A stretch of DNA of 64,000 nt from Leguminivora glycinivorella (Eukaryota > Arthropoda > Insecta > Lepidoptera > Tortricidae). Below the pieces are notes generated by a model. It did not search any database. It saw only the letters and a program-made list of their open reading frames with translations, and had not been told where the DNA came from. The stretch lies in the NCBI RefSeq assembly GCF_023078275.1, contig NC_062978.1:19677883-19741882 (forward strand), given 5' to 3'. Positions 23,698 through 34,510 of the stretch are shown here, one piece after another; position 1 is the first letter of the stretch; each line of letters opens with the position of its first letter. The position numbers and the translations under genes are program-made.

Positions 23698-23908
23698 AAC
23701 ATGCAATAATTATGTAAACGTATGTTCGTTATATGTATTTTCGTATTTTGTATAAAAGAAGTTACATATTAAATAAGACAAGTTCCTTGTGCTTTTACTG
23801 TTAACATCTGGTTGTTTTTTAATACTAAGACAATTTCTACCCGAAACCCAAATTAATACATGTATTAGTAATTACAAGATTTTGACATCATAACAAAATG
23901 ATAGACGC

Positions 23909-24055
23909 CGAAGTCAAGTAACTTCGCAATGAATATCAATAGTTCTACGCTGAAGTCAAGTAACTTATCAATAAATATCAATATTTCTACGCTGAAGTCA
24001 AGTAACTTCGCAATAAATATCAATATTTCAACTCTGAAGTCAAGTAACTTAGCCA
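23909..24055 (-). repeat. 42-bp minisatellite
   Basis: About 3.5 units of 42 bp containing 'gaagtcaagtaactt' and 'caataaatatcaatatttct'. On the minus strand this reads as a 14-residue repeat (AKLLDFSVEILIFI), an artefact of the period being a multiple of three. Confidence 0.85.
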
Positions 24056-24987
24056 TCTAATATGAATTGCAAGTATCTTTCAAAAGATACTCGATTTCAA
24101 GATAGAAATAGGGTAGATACTTGACTTTAGCGTAGAATACCCCGTTAAAAAAAGATACTTGAATTTTTTAAAGTTCTGTATTTTGAAAAATATACATTAT
24201 AAAAATTTAAAAAAATACTAAAATATGTATTTTGAAAAAATGAATCGAATGATGTAAAAAACCATTTTTTGGAAAATTTTGAGATACTTGATTTCTGCGT
24301 AGGGCAGCCGACCTGCCACTTTACGTGCGGTCGGCTCCCGGATTTCGCCACCTGAAGGGATAATCAGTGTGTGAACCTGCCTTAGAAATCTATATTATTT
24401 ATGGTCATGGTTCATTAATATTTCTTGAATGTGGGTAGCTTTTGCACACTGTAATTTTTCCTCAGTCACCCGTTGACCACGAATGCTGTGAAGTGTTAGA
24501 AACGTCGGGATGAATTGTAAATTCATTATACGCGATATAATCCGTTTCCATAGTTTTATTTCATGAGTAACTATCGCGGTAACCGAAGACATTATTATGA
24601 ATCTTATCTTATGATCTATTCCTGACATGTTACAGTTAACCACCCTGTCTCATTTAAACCGAGTTCTATTTGCCATAAGAAGTCACATTGACGTTTAGTG
24701 TGCAAAGGTTTTACAGTGGCCTATTCAAATTGGTTGACTGTACCTACCCATATGTAGAAACGCAACGTTTATACCAGTGGCCGTAACTGCGTAAGCTAAA
24801 ATTCAATTCCTGCCTCTGCCATTGTTGTTCCTGTTATGTATTTTTTTACCGCGTGATATTTTTAGTGGGTAGTTTAATATCATTAATTTATTTATTGAAA
24901 TTCTAACATTACCTTCGATCACAAAGTCATTATTGTTACCTTAAGTTGCGTTTATTGACAATTTTTGCCTAGACTATTTGGTAAAAT

Positions 24988-25142
24988 CTCCTTGCGTTAT
25001 CCTGAAATTTGCCACGGTCCGCTTTGACAACTAGTCCCAAGATTTGGCGTAGGCACTAGTTTTTTACGAATGTGACTGCCATCTGACCTTCCAACCCAAA
25101 GGGTAAACTAGATCTTATTAAAAGCGACTGGCAAATATCAAA
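24988..25142 (-). mobile_element. tRNA-derived SINE, copy 2 (body only)
   Basis: The reverse complement carries 'ctagtgcctacgccaaatct' and 'gactagttgtcaaagcggacc'-type body sequence. The tRNA head is missing. Confidence 0.75.
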
Positions 25143-25608
25143 TACCTACCTTCGCTCGATATAAATACCTTTATTAACGGTTATTCCGTAATCGAGCGAT
25201 ATTTTAGTGACCGATGAGTAAGACATGAAGTCTTGTCCAATGATAAGATGCCAGCGTCATAGATAAACCTAATAGACATAATATCTATCTATCTTTATCT
25301 GAAATTAAACCTTATATTAAAGTAAATAAAGGTTGAGACGTAGATATTCTTTCTATCAATAGTAACTAGCCAGTTTGTGATAAGGCTTATGGGCGGTTCA
25401 ATCAATGTTGTATCTTCGAAAGTAATTGACCCCCAGAGATCGAGAGCTGATTATAGGCCGTTGTTGGACAGTAGAACCTCGACAACACGAACTTCATGGG
25501 AAACGCCAGAAGCATCATGCTATCGACCAAAGTGTGTGTGTGTTTTACACAGACCGTGCAGTCTCCAGGGTTAAAGTAAAAGTGTAAAAAAAATAATTTG
25601 ACGTTTTA

Positions 25609-25770
25609 GGGTCTCCCCAAACATATCGACGCGATGCGCGACCAAAAATCGCTCGTTGGTGTGAACATACGCATGTATTCAGCGCCGAGGGCGCGTAAGC
25701 GTCTTCATATTAACGATCGATTTTTGGTCGGCTGGAGCCGATTCCGCGTCGATAGGTTTGGGGAAGTCCT
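25609..25770. repeat. MITE-like element with ~20-bp inverted ends
   Basis: 'tccccaaacatatcgacgcg' at the left matches the complement of 'cgcgtcgataggtttgggga' at the right. An inner pair 'gaccaaaaatcg' and 'cgatttttggtc' extends the fold. Confidence 0.75.
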
Positions 25771-25872
25771 AATACGCTATCCGAGGTACCTATCAGAACC
25801 ATTGTCAACGTATGGTCTGACTAGTACAATTAAACAAGTAGACCGGTACGCAGCCGCTCAATATCCTTACCT

Positions 25873-26013
25873 GGTTATTCATAAACGTACTCTAAATAAT
25901 TTATCAAGCCAATAAAGTTCGTTTGTCCCTTTCTATCACACCAATACGTCGAAAAGGGACAAACGAACTTTATCGGCTTGATAACTTTAGAGTACGTTTA
26001 TGAATAAGGGGGT
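25873..26013. repeat. Hairpin element family H1, copy 1
   Basis: The two halves are near-complementary around the loop 'tatcacaccaatacgtcg'. Arms contain 'ataaagttcgtttgtccctt' and 'attcataaacgt'. Other copies are at 33005-33114 and 35583-35719. Confidence 0.85.
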
Positions 26014-26499
26014 TAGTATGCAACATGATAAATCTACATTTTACTTATAGCAGTTATGAATATGGTCACCTACTTAAATGGCAAACATGACAGTTACAGT
26101 AAACTATGCATACGAGTATCTACAAGTTATAGTTTTTGTAAAATAAAACTAAGAAATAGATCATTATGCAGAACATGGCATAAACGATTTGTATCTGCGA
26201 TCTATCGTATAAGGAGCTAGACCGTCGCGTGCGCACTTGCGCAGGCATCGGACATGATCTCTATAGTAGGAAGCGTAATGATTAGGGCAGGGGTACAATG
26301 AGACTATGGGACATGATAAATAAAATAAATAATTATTGTTGAATTCAGATGGGGACGGCTTAATTTCGCCACCCACTTTCGTCACGTAGGTGTCGCAGAA
26401 AACAACTGTGGGATTGTGGGTAGCCTATGGACGCAAGCAAATTTCCGTAATAGGCCCTAATTATACGCTGCACTCTCGATGCAGTTTGACATTGGTAGA

Positions 26500-26650
26500 A
26501 AACAATACATAAACTCAGGCCTGTTCTCCCAAAAGGGGAAAGAAAACATGGAACTGCTCCAATTTCAAGGCCACTATTAGCAATTAAGGGTTTGAAAGAA
26601 AATGAATTAACCCATGAATGAACCCATGGCCGTGGCCCACACCACAATTA
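26500..26650 (+). repeat. Dispersed repeat family C fragment
   Basis: 'tgttctcccaaaaggggaaa' and 'gggtttgaaagaaaatgaat' follow the order seen at 6213-6385, strongly diverged. Confidence 0.5.
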
Positions 26651-26654
26651 AACC

Positions 26655-26905
26655 TGTATACATATCTTCTTCCTCGGTTCCTCACGGCTGAGGGTCGCGA
26701 CCACATGAGGTCGTTATTTTTCGTACCAAAGCTCTCCATTCATCACGGTCTTCTGCAGTCCTAATAATAGGCGCCTGTGTCAATCCCGGGTTGGTGGATG
26801 ACAACAGCTCCCCCGTTCAACCACCACAACAATCCACCATGCCAACCATAATGCGATTCTCAAGGTTTTCCGGCTCCCGTCTGGCTACGTGTCCAAAGTA
26901 ATAAA
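26655..26905 (-). mobile_element. 3' end of a non-LTR retrotransposon (RTE-like)
   Basis: The minus-strand frame reads YFGHVARREPENLENRIM, then after an in-frame stop and likely frame loss, TAEDRDEWRALVRK and a stop. 'FGHV.R' followed by 'AEDRDEWR' is the same C-terminal module as at 3999-4310. Dead, truncated copy. Confidence 0.7.
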
Positions 26906-27125
26906 TAAATATTGGGGGACAAACTAAGCAAAGCTTGTACTTTGGGTGCTAGGCGACGATATACATGCTTATATAGATAAATACATACTTATATAAATAG
27001 AAAACATCCATGACTCAGGAACAAATATCTGTGCTCATCACACAAATAAATGCCCTTACCGGGATTCGAACCCGGGACCGCGGCTCATCAGGCAGGTTCA
27101 CTACCAACTACGCCAGACCGGTCGT
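26903..27125 (-). mobile_element. tRNA-derived SINE, second family, with head
   Basis: On the minus strand a tRNA-like head includes 'cgggttcgaatcccggtaag', with a B-box and matching T-arm, then body 'ttgttcctgagtcatggatg' and a TTTA tail. The head mimics a tRNA, but pairing and length make it a SINE promoter and not a working tRNA gene. A headless relative is at 11447-11636. Confidence 0.75.
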
Positions 27126-27640
27126 CAAAGGTCGATAAAGGATTCTTATTGCTGTATACATAAATAATCACAGTTAAAACTAATAACGTAGTGTTATATT
27201 TTAGTTTAATTGACACAAATGAAACGCTCTTGATGTGTCTCTGACAAAACAGTTAAAGTTATCCCTGTTCCTCTTGCCTTTTCAGAACAACCCGGTTTAC
27301 AAACTTATCTTTACCGCCAGCACTTAACTACGTAACATACATCTACTTCGATGACTTCGCAATTTTACACGCAAAATTAAGATTGTAGCTTCATTTTTTG
27401 CACCACATCGCATTTGTGTATCGTCTATACGATATTTTAATAAGGAGCATTAATTCTAGTAATATCATTAAGTCCGTGTAACTGTTAAAGCATACGCTTA
27501 CTTAGAAGAAACTGTTATACCTACCTAATTAGTCTGTGGGAACATTTTTTTTCTCGGTAAATACAGTGTGTATGCCTTATAAGAGCGATGAATTGATTAG
27601 TGTTATCTTGTAAATACTATTATATATTCTGTGGTGTTAT

Positions 27641-27865
27641 ATGCGGACGGAGTGGCGAAAGTGCGTTGGAGATGGTCGCAAGTTCGTTGATGAGACCTGG
27701 TTTGCGGCACTTGCTGACAAAAGGGAAAGAAGACACCATAGCGTCCATAGCGAAACGTCGCAATCGGTTGCAAGCTTCCCTTGTCAGCTGTGTGGCAAAA
27801 TGTGTCGCTCTCGCATAGGTCTCTTTAGTCATCAAAAGCGATGTCTCTCGGACATTGCACCATAA
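27641..27865 (+). mobile_element. Probable LINE ORF C-terminus with CCHC-type finger
   Basis: The + frame runs about 74 codons to TAA and ends in CQLCGKMCRSRIGLFSHQKR then C. Cys-x2-Cys followed by His-x4-Cys with 'SRIGL.SH' is the short zinc finger found at the end of several lepidopteran LINE ORFs. Upstream 'ETWFAALADKRERR' fits the same tail. A SINE body starts ~60 bp after the stop, which may mean that LINE and SINE share a 3' end. A host zinc-finger exon is less likely. Confidence 0.5.
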
Positions 27866-27919
27866 ATCGTCTGTAATAGACGCTAAGGCCAGTTAACCGG
27901 AGCTTGTCCTTGTCCGTTA

Positions 27920-28142
27920 TATGTTATTTGCCAGTCGCTTTTCGGTAAAGGAAAACATCGTGAGGAAACCGAAGTTATTCCAATAAGGTCTAGTTTACCC
28001 TTCGGCTTGAAAGGTCAGATGGCAGTCGCTTTCGTAAAAACTAGTGCCTGTGCCAAAATCTTGGGATTAGTTGCCAAAGCGGACCCCAGGCTCCTACGAG
28101 CCGTGGCAAAATGCCGGGAGGCAAGGAGAATACTGATGATGA
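27920..28142 (+). mobile_element. tRNA-derived SINE body, copy 3 (or LINE 3' UTR)
   Basis: 'tatttgccagtcgcttttcg', 'atggcagtcgctttcgtaaa' and 'agcggaccccaggctcctac' match copy 1, ending in GATGA. No tRNA head lies upstream; the LINE-like frame at 27641-27865 is there instead. Confidence 0.75.
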
Positions 28143-28785
28143 CCCAACCACTTTACTTTATCCTTTATCCACTTAATAACACATTTGATTTGATACCAAG
28201 AAATTTAGATAACCATCAAAGAGACTTTATCCTTAATGTAACCAGTTAAAACATATAATTGTATGTATTAATTTAACGAAGTCCACACGTCAGTTGAATG
28301 AAATAAAGCTTAAATGATATGTTGAGTGGTGTAAGTGAAATGTACATTCCGTTGTAAAATTATGAATCAAATTAATGTGTCTTTTAGTTACTCGACTAAT
28401 TGACAGGATTTTAATAAGCGTTTCGTAACTGATAAATTACTCAGTACCACTATTAGTACTAGTGTAGTGTAGTGTAGGTAGGTAGTGTATTGTAGTGTAT
28501 TAGTACTTGTACATATATTCTGTGTCAGTACTGTAGTGTAAATCAGAGGTTTATTTCTCTATCTATACTGAATGGGGGTCCTATTTTAGCGTCTAATGTT
28601 TTTTGTTTGCATGTCTTCTATCTCATTTGTACTTTAATGAGGCGTTAACTGTCTCATTTATACTTTGATGTGACGTTAAATAAATGTTACCTATTTTATT
28701 TTATTTAGGCACGGCTATAGCTAATTTCTAGTTGGAAGCAACGTAAGAGCGTACTCACAAAAATTATGCGTATATTCACGATGAC
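28143..28785. other. Non-coding stretch
   Basis: Includes a GTAGT-rich low-complexity run at 28463-28500. No gene recognised. Confidence 0.45.
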
Positions 28786-29168
28786 CTCGCGGCGAACTCA
28801 TAGCGCACTTGCGGCGAACTCACTGCGCATTTGCGGCAACTCACTGTACACTTGTTGCAAACTCACAGCGCATTTGCAGCGAACTCACAGCGCACCTGCG
28901 GCGAACTCACAGCGCACTTGCGGCGAACTCACTGCGCACTTGCGGTGAACCAACTCGCCCTTCCGGCAAACTCACTGCGCAATTGCGGCAAACTTACAGC
29001 GCACTTGCGGCGAACTCACAGCGCACTTGCGGCGAACTCACTGCACAATTGCAGCGAACTCACTGCGAACTTGCGGCGAACTCACAGCGCACTTGCGGCG
29101 AACTCACTGCACAATTGCAGCGAACTCACTGCGAACTTGCGGCGAACTCAGCGCTTTTGCGGCGAGTT
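28786..29168 (+). repeat. 22-bp minisatellite, open in all three + frames
   Basis: About 17 units of 'gcggcgaactcacagcgcac' plus two bases. Because 22 is not a multiple of three, each unit shifts frame, and all three + frames stay open with a 22-residue period. The ORFs of 60-160 codons here are therefore shadows of the repeat. It is GC-rich in AT-rich surroundings. Confidence 0.9.
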
Positions 29169-30273
29169 CTAAAATATAACGAAAATGTACCGAGAAAAGA
29201 TAAGTACTGCAATTTTATTACTCTTGGAAGCAGCAAGGCTGTGCCAGATACTCATATATTTTATTTTCAGCTGAAAAATTACACATTATGAGTATTATGA
29301 CCTAAACATGACCTTGATACGACCAACAATTTTCATACCTACCAGATATTAAGCCATAATTCCTAAGCCAAGGTCAGTATACAAGGTCAAGGACTATCTT
29401 TGAATGGGTATTAAGGTTGCACATATTCCAAAAGCATGCAGAATTAAGGTAACTCAAAAGTTCAATGGAATATAATTATAGTTGTGATTATAATTTCAAT
29501 ATAAATATTTATGTATTGTTTACCTAAATAAGTAAGTCGTCATGAACAAGTTTTAGTCATACATTCTAGAAATTCCTAGATGACGGGTATGTGACGTCAT
29601 CATGGCACTGATAATCACTAGCCAGTTGTTCATCAAATTATATAATTTTCATAATATCGGAGAAAAAAGCGGTACCACGGTACTGATTGAAATTCGAGTT
29701 GAGTAATTATATATGTCTCTTTCAGTTTAATGGTATGTTTTATGAGAGTACACAAAATGACAAAATGATATTTACATCCTGCTTAATACTCTTGGTCAAT
29801 ATTTTATTCTACACATGTCTATAGTTTTAGAAACAATATAATTAGTTATTGTTTGATTATTTATTACAAATACTTCTAAACCTTATATATGTTTAAATTG
29901 AACTTTAGGATAGCGAAAACTTATATTACAAACATATAGGAAAAGTAAAACAAGCATTGTTTTTGCTTACAAAGTTGCCGTAAATATTAGACTCCAGTTT
30001 TGCGATAGGAATACACAGGCTGGAACAAATTGAGATCGTCCGATATGTCAGTATATCTTAAGACTTGTTTTGTGAGCGAATAACGCGTGTAATAGGAATG
30101 CGAGATAAATTGAGCTTTGGAAACGTGTTTTTCTTTAAGGCATGTTTTTTTTGTGAGATGTTTCAGGTAAAATATGTCATATGGCTTTACTGTAAGTCTG
30201 CATATTCATATTCATATTCATTTATTTCGTAAATGCACAGATACATTAAGCGTCAATAGTTACAGTTCATGAA
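29169..30273. other. Non-coding stretch
   Basis: AT-rich, with no supported gene or clear element. 'attcatattcatatt' at 30205 is a short simple repeat. Confidence 0.45.
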
Positions 30274-30277
30274 TATA

Positions 30278-30624
30278 CAGAGTGGGGCCTGTAACAAAGG
30301 CGAAGAATTGAACTGTAGGCTGTTCTCCTTATACTAATCAACATTTGTTCAGTGACTTTTAAAAATTATGAAGTCTTTAATTTTTTTTTTCATACAAAAT
30401 AAATATTAGCTTCAATGTTCGCCATTATTGTTGTCATTGACGTTGTCTGTCACAATTTAGACTTAACAGAATTCGCAATACTAATGTACTCCTAGAAAAA
30501 ACTTTCAAGGGTAATAAAAATCAAAATACAAGTTATTTTTAAAAGTCGCCGAACAAAATGTTGATCAGTATAAGGAGAATAGCCTACAGTTCAATTCTTC
30601 GCCTTTGTTACAGGCCCCACTCTG
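30278..30624. mobile_element. Non-autonomous DNA transposon with ~60-bp inverted ends
   Basis: Ends 'cagagtggggcctgtaacaa' and 'ttgttacaggccccactctg' are exact complements. The match continues inward through 'ggctgttctccttatact' to about 60 bp. TATA lies immediately outside on both sides, consistent with TA-targeting Tc1/mariner-type insertion. No coding capacity. Confidence 0.8.
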
Positions 30625-30892
30625 TATACAAATTCAAAATTTAGAATAATAATTAAATTAAAAAAAAAATAATTAAATTAAGAAATCATACAATAATAAA
30701 ATAATAAGAATAACAATTGGATACGTAATTATATTAATATTTAAATGTAACAAAATTCTTGTACATCGTAGAATGCATTTTTGATTAACCATTTCAAAGT
30801 CAAGTTGGTACCAATTTTGACAGATTCTAATATTGTTTTTAACGTCAATCTAATTACGATGAAATTATGACGATTACCTACTTAATCCGCTC

Positions 30893-31044
30893 AGGCCCCG
30901 TAGCCGAATGGCATTTCTCCGACGCCAAACGAAAGCGATACGCCGCTGGCTCTGTCGCGCCAATACGCAAGCGCAATAGAGATAGATATCTACTAGCGCT
31001 TCGTTTCGTGAGCGTTTCGTGAGCGATTGTGCCATTCGGCTAGC
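30893..31044. repeat. Foldback element, family D copy 2
   Basis: 'cgtagccgaatggcatttct' at one end and 'gattgtgccattcggctag' at the other. Internal 'ggctctgtcgcgccaatacg' and 'gtttcgtgagcgtttcgtga' match 6541-6705 and 44146-44282. Confidence 0.75.
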
Positions 31045-31284
31045 CACCCTGAGGCGGGACTTATCAAAAGAAAAATAACTTTAAAACGGGACTTAATCGC
31101 GTAACACTTACGAGTATGTTTATATTTGGCCGATTCGAACGATACGTTATGTTCGTGTTCACGGGCGGGGTGTTAGTTTAATTCAATATAAAAAAATGAT
31201 TGTAGTTAATAAACTCAGTGTTAGAATAATTATAAGTTAATTTAAATTAGAAGTTCTGTTAAGAAGCTAAATTATTTACGTTGT

Positions 31285-31453
31285 TCCTTGGCCAGTGACA
31301 TGCAATCCGACATATTTTCGAGCTCATATAACCCGACAACCTTCAAATCAAGAGTGAACAGGCATCTTCTGGGCGAGCTCACTCCATCATTGTTGGCCAC
31401 GTCTTTGCCTTTGGCTAGTCTGTGGCCAAGAGCAAGCCCATTTATAATTTAAA
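31285..31453 (+). mobile_element. LINE C-terminal fragment
   Basis: The + frame gives YNPTTFKSRVNRHLLGELTP, then a hydrophobic tail ending before TAA near 31453. 'FK.RVNRHLL' is a common end of lepidopteran non-LTR reverse transcriptase ORFs. A weaker relative is at 13190-13262. Confidence 0.5.
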
Positions 31454-31521
31454 AAATAAACTTTTTAACAAAAAATAAAACCGCCTTAAAAATAAGCGCA
31501 TTACAAAACACGGAGAAACTG

Positions 31522-31761
31522 AAAAATAATAAACCTTTGAATTCAGATTTCTTTTCGGATTGCAATAATCTAAACATCCAAATTATAAACAAATCAATTA
31601 TTTTTGTAGTCGGTACCAGACCTGTTCGTCGCCTTGCTATTTCCCCACCCAACCATACGCAGGCTGGCCCCGACTCCAAAAATAATTGATTTGTTTATAA
31701 TTTGGATGTTTAGATTATTGCAATCCGAAAAGAAATCTGAATTCAAAGGTTTATTATTTTT
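31522..31761. repeat. 85-bp perfect inverted repeat
   Basis: 31522-31606 and 31677-31761 are exact reverse complements by eye, with a 70-nt spacer. The arms contain 'acctttgaattcagatttct' and 'ggattgcaataatctaaaca'. Similarity continues imperfectly outward ('aaataaactttttaac' against its complement near 31780), so the full element may span about 31450-31800. Confidence 0.9.
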
Positions 31762-32017
31762 TGCTTTTTAGTTTCTAAAAAGTTTATTTATTTGTTGATT
31801 TTTAGTGGTTCCTAGTGATATTATATGTATCAGTCTGAATATATGTACAGTAGTGAAAGAATTATCCTTTAACTCCTAACCATTGAGGAGTTGACCTTCC
31901 ATCATCAGCTCAGCCACATAAAATTACTACCGTCAGGCATAAATACTGGTGTACCTTTGAAAAATACAGTAAGAACCTTACATGTGCCTATAACATTTGA
32001 AGAGTTCCCTAGATTTC

Positions 32018-32205
32018 TCCAAGATCCCATCATCAGACCCTGACTTGGTCCCAATGGGACCATCTCGGGGTTATACCCGTTCGATCAAAAAAAAAATTTT
32101 GAAAATCGATCCACGATTCTCGGAGATATCGAGTAACATACATACAAAAAAAAAAACATTCAGTCGAATTGAGAACCTCCTCCTTTTTGAAAGTCGGTTA
32201 AAAAC
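32018..32205 (+). repeat. Dispersed repeat end ('aaaaaggaggaggttctc')
   Basis: The end 'gagaacctcctcctttttga' with 'aagtcggttaaa' is the complement of the start of 51792-51845. The internal 'gggaccatctcggggttata' has no second copy here. Confidence 0.55.
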
Positions 32206-33004
32206 CTATAATATAATGGGTATACGTACGTATTTACTAAAACAGAAACACACGTAAAATCTGTATAAATAAACTCAGTGAACTACGTCTAACACCGCGA
32301 CAAGCAGCGCTACGACACTGCAACGGAGAGCGCGCGAACTAATTCGATGGTTTCCGCCTACTCGCCCACAGATGGCAGTGTACTGTGAAACAATTTATTA
32401 AATCAAGAAGTAATTTGTACTAATGTGTTTTTCTGTTTACTTAATTTAAAGAGATATCGTGATTAAAGATTAAATATAATAAAGGTATCGTTCCTAAATA
32501 TGATATTTGACGTAAACGTTCGTATTAGGCTCTAATTGAGTGTGTTTAGTAAAACGTCCCACTTTGTCAATTACCATTAAGGCGAGATTTACTTGTATCT
32601 TTATAAGAATAAACTGACAAAGCGGCTTTAAGTGGGACTTTTCCCGTGCACACTTACTAATAATAAGCTTTTTGTAAAGCATTATCAATCTCACCAAATT
32701 CAGGAACATTTTTACTCGAAAAACTTATGCCTAGCATGAATATGTATAGCCACAACTTTCCGCAAGGCTCTGCAGTTGCGTATCGTCTTTCCAAATGAAT
32801 ATTCAAATACTTAATTACTTTTTGCTCCTCTTTAGAAATATGTGTACCTTCCTTCATGCGTGAGTTTAATTTAAATAAATTATAAATTAGACTTAAAGAA
32901 ATGGGAAAAATTAACAAATATTGGTAATGTGGAGTCGGAACACTTGCTGAGTCAGACTTGATATACATAGGTGGAATAAATGAACAGTTTTTATTTTTAG
33001 TTAA
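32206..33004. other. Non-coding stretch
   Basis: Open frames on the minus strand here (up to 127 codons) have AT-driven composition and no recognised motif or splice context. No gene called. Confidence 0.4.
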
Positions 33005-33114
33005 GTAAGCCGATAAAGTTCGTTTGTCCCTTTCTATCACACCAATACGTTGGAAAGGGACAAACGAACTTCATTGGCTTGATAGCTTTAGTGAACGTTT
33101 ATGAATAAGGGGAT
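33005..33114. repeat. Hairpin element family H1, copy 2 (left arm short)
   Basis: Same loop 'tatcacaccaatacgt' and arms as 25873-26013, but the outer ~25 bp of the left arm are absent. Confidence 0.8.
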
Positions 33115-33396
33115 AAGTCTATTTTTTTATTAGGTACGTCGTATACATAATGGCACATACGTCGTATAAATATATAAATGGACAGTCCACCATCTGGTGG
33201 CCATCAAACTCTGGTTTTGGATGTGTATGAAATTTTTATAATAAAAATCTTTTTAAAATATAAACGAATGCCGATGGAGTTAAAAATCAAAATCAGAATG
33301 CGGGATATTTTTCAGCGAATGCGGACTCTAATTTTGGAGCAATATAGTGGTGATATTTGATGACATAAGGAAAAAATCTTAATACCGGGCAGTTCA

Positions 33397-33729
33397 TGAG
33401 GTCTGGTCATAATACGTCAGCTTCATTAGTCACCGGCGGGTGCCAAGCGGCGCTGTTATTAACCGAGCCATGGCACCACTCCAGCACCCGGCTTCAGGGG
33501 CGGTGTAAGGCAAGAGCGAGGGGTGCTAAGGAAATAAGGTAGAAGGTAAAATCTCATCTGGTCAGTAGGTATATGAGAGGTGTGGTCATAATACGTCAGC
33601 TTCATTAGTCACCGGCGGGTGCCAAGCGGCGCTGTTATTAACCGAGCCGTGGCACCACTCCAGCACCCGGCTTCAGGGGCGGTGTAAGGCAAGAGCGAGG
33701 GGTGTTAAGGTAATAAGGTAAAAGGTGAA
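33397..33729 (+). repeat. Tandem duplication, 179-bp period
   Basis: Two near-identical ~154-bp copies (33397-33550 and 33576-33729) containing 'tcaccggcgggtgccaagcg' and 'ccactccagcacccggcttc'. Only a handful of substitutions separate them, so the duplication is recent. Confidence 0.9.
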
Positions 33730-34203
33730 TTATCAGTAACACTACTCGATACTAGGTGTCAGCAGCGTCTCGTCTGCCAAAAAAATAATATTAGAACAGT
33801 TTACAACTTATATTACGAGCAGAAGGAATGGAAAACAGAATACTGATTTATACTATTGTAAATTGTAATATTAGCTAAAAATTGGTTAGCATTAGACTCT
33901 TTGTTCGTCGCGACATCTATTGACAAGTAGCCGTACTGATAATTTACGCTAGTTGACGCGTGATTGTCGCTAGATGTCACTATAACTATGCCTATACAAA
34001 TAACTCGCATTTACTGATGTATGTATGGAGTTACAACTCTTCCCTTACTTATTCCTCTATGGTGTAAGTCAAACATCAAATTAAGCCATCATCAACTGTT
34101 GAGAACATTGCCTAATATTATCCTAACATTAAAGAAAACATTCTCAATGGCAGCTTGCATAAGAAACTTCTAATGAAAATTCAGAACGTTCTACAACTTG
34201 TAC

Positions 34204-34270
34204 TGCTGCAAAAGTGCATGGCGAATTTATCAATGAATTCATTCATATTTTCTCCATGCACTTTTGCAGC
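34204..34270. repeat. Short hairpin, 17-bp arms
   Basis: 'gctgcaaaagtgcatgg' at 34204-34220 is mirrored exactly by 'ccatgcacttttgcagc' at 34254-34270. Confidence 0.7.
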
Positions 34271-34420
34271 TGGTACATAGTTAATTTCACCTTATTCCTG
34301 TGACTTACAACGCTGGTCGCACCGTTTGGGTGCAGCACAAGTGATGAGGTCTATTCTGCAGCCTGTAATACCTAATGCTTTCCAGCTAATAGCCGAGACT
34401 AATTTCAATTTAAGACTGGC

Positions 34421-34510
34421 TCACACTTTCCGCCCGTTTCCTTTACAAATGATACTTGGTGGCGCAGTTACCTTTTCAATTTGTAGATTGTTAACAGGGT
34501 TATCAGGTGC
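34421..34510 (-). CDS. Possible short terminal exon, unidentified
   Basis: On the minus strand an acceptor-like 'gtcaaaaatatttctag' precedes 29 codons (APDNPVNNLQIEKVTAPPSI, then ICKGNGRKV) and TGA at 34421-34423. The composition looks coding, but a 29-codon open run is common by chance and no partner exon was found. Confidence 0.2.
   Translation of the reverse strand, partial: APDNPVNNLQIEKVTAPPSIICKGNGRKV

Larger units (their letters stand above)
21632..24359. mobile_element. Large non-autonomous element, piggyBac-like ends
   Basis: The first 14 bases 'cccttcaggtggcg' are mirrored exactly by 'cgccacctgaaggg' at the far end. TTAA lies immediately outside on the left and ATAA on the right. 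TTAA duplication and CCC-starting ends are the piggyBac pattern. Matching subterminal motifs ('ggctcccgg', 'gtggcag', 'ctgccact') sit inside both ends. No transposase frame is present. Nested inside are a family A relative, an E2 MITE and a 42-bp minisatellite. Class assignment is an inference from ends only. Confidence 0.5.

Noticed and set aside
23865..24056. Minus-strand ORF with a 14-residue leucine/isoleucine repeat
   Set aside because: Product of a 42-bp tandem repeat; no evidence of a gene.
27040..27125. Minus-strand tRNA gene candidate with a clean T-arm
   Set aside because: The tRNA-like head runs straight into a repeated SINE body and TTTA tail; no complete cloverleaf could be drawn.
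28766..29291. Three overlapping + strand ORFs of 60-160 codons
   Set aside because: All derive from the 22-bp minisatellite, which is open in every frame; no conserved domain or splice context.
32657..33040. Minus-strand ORF of 127 codons
   Set aside because: Lys/Ile/Ser/Tyr-rich composition expected from AT-rich DNA, no motif, overlaps a hairpin repeat at its start.
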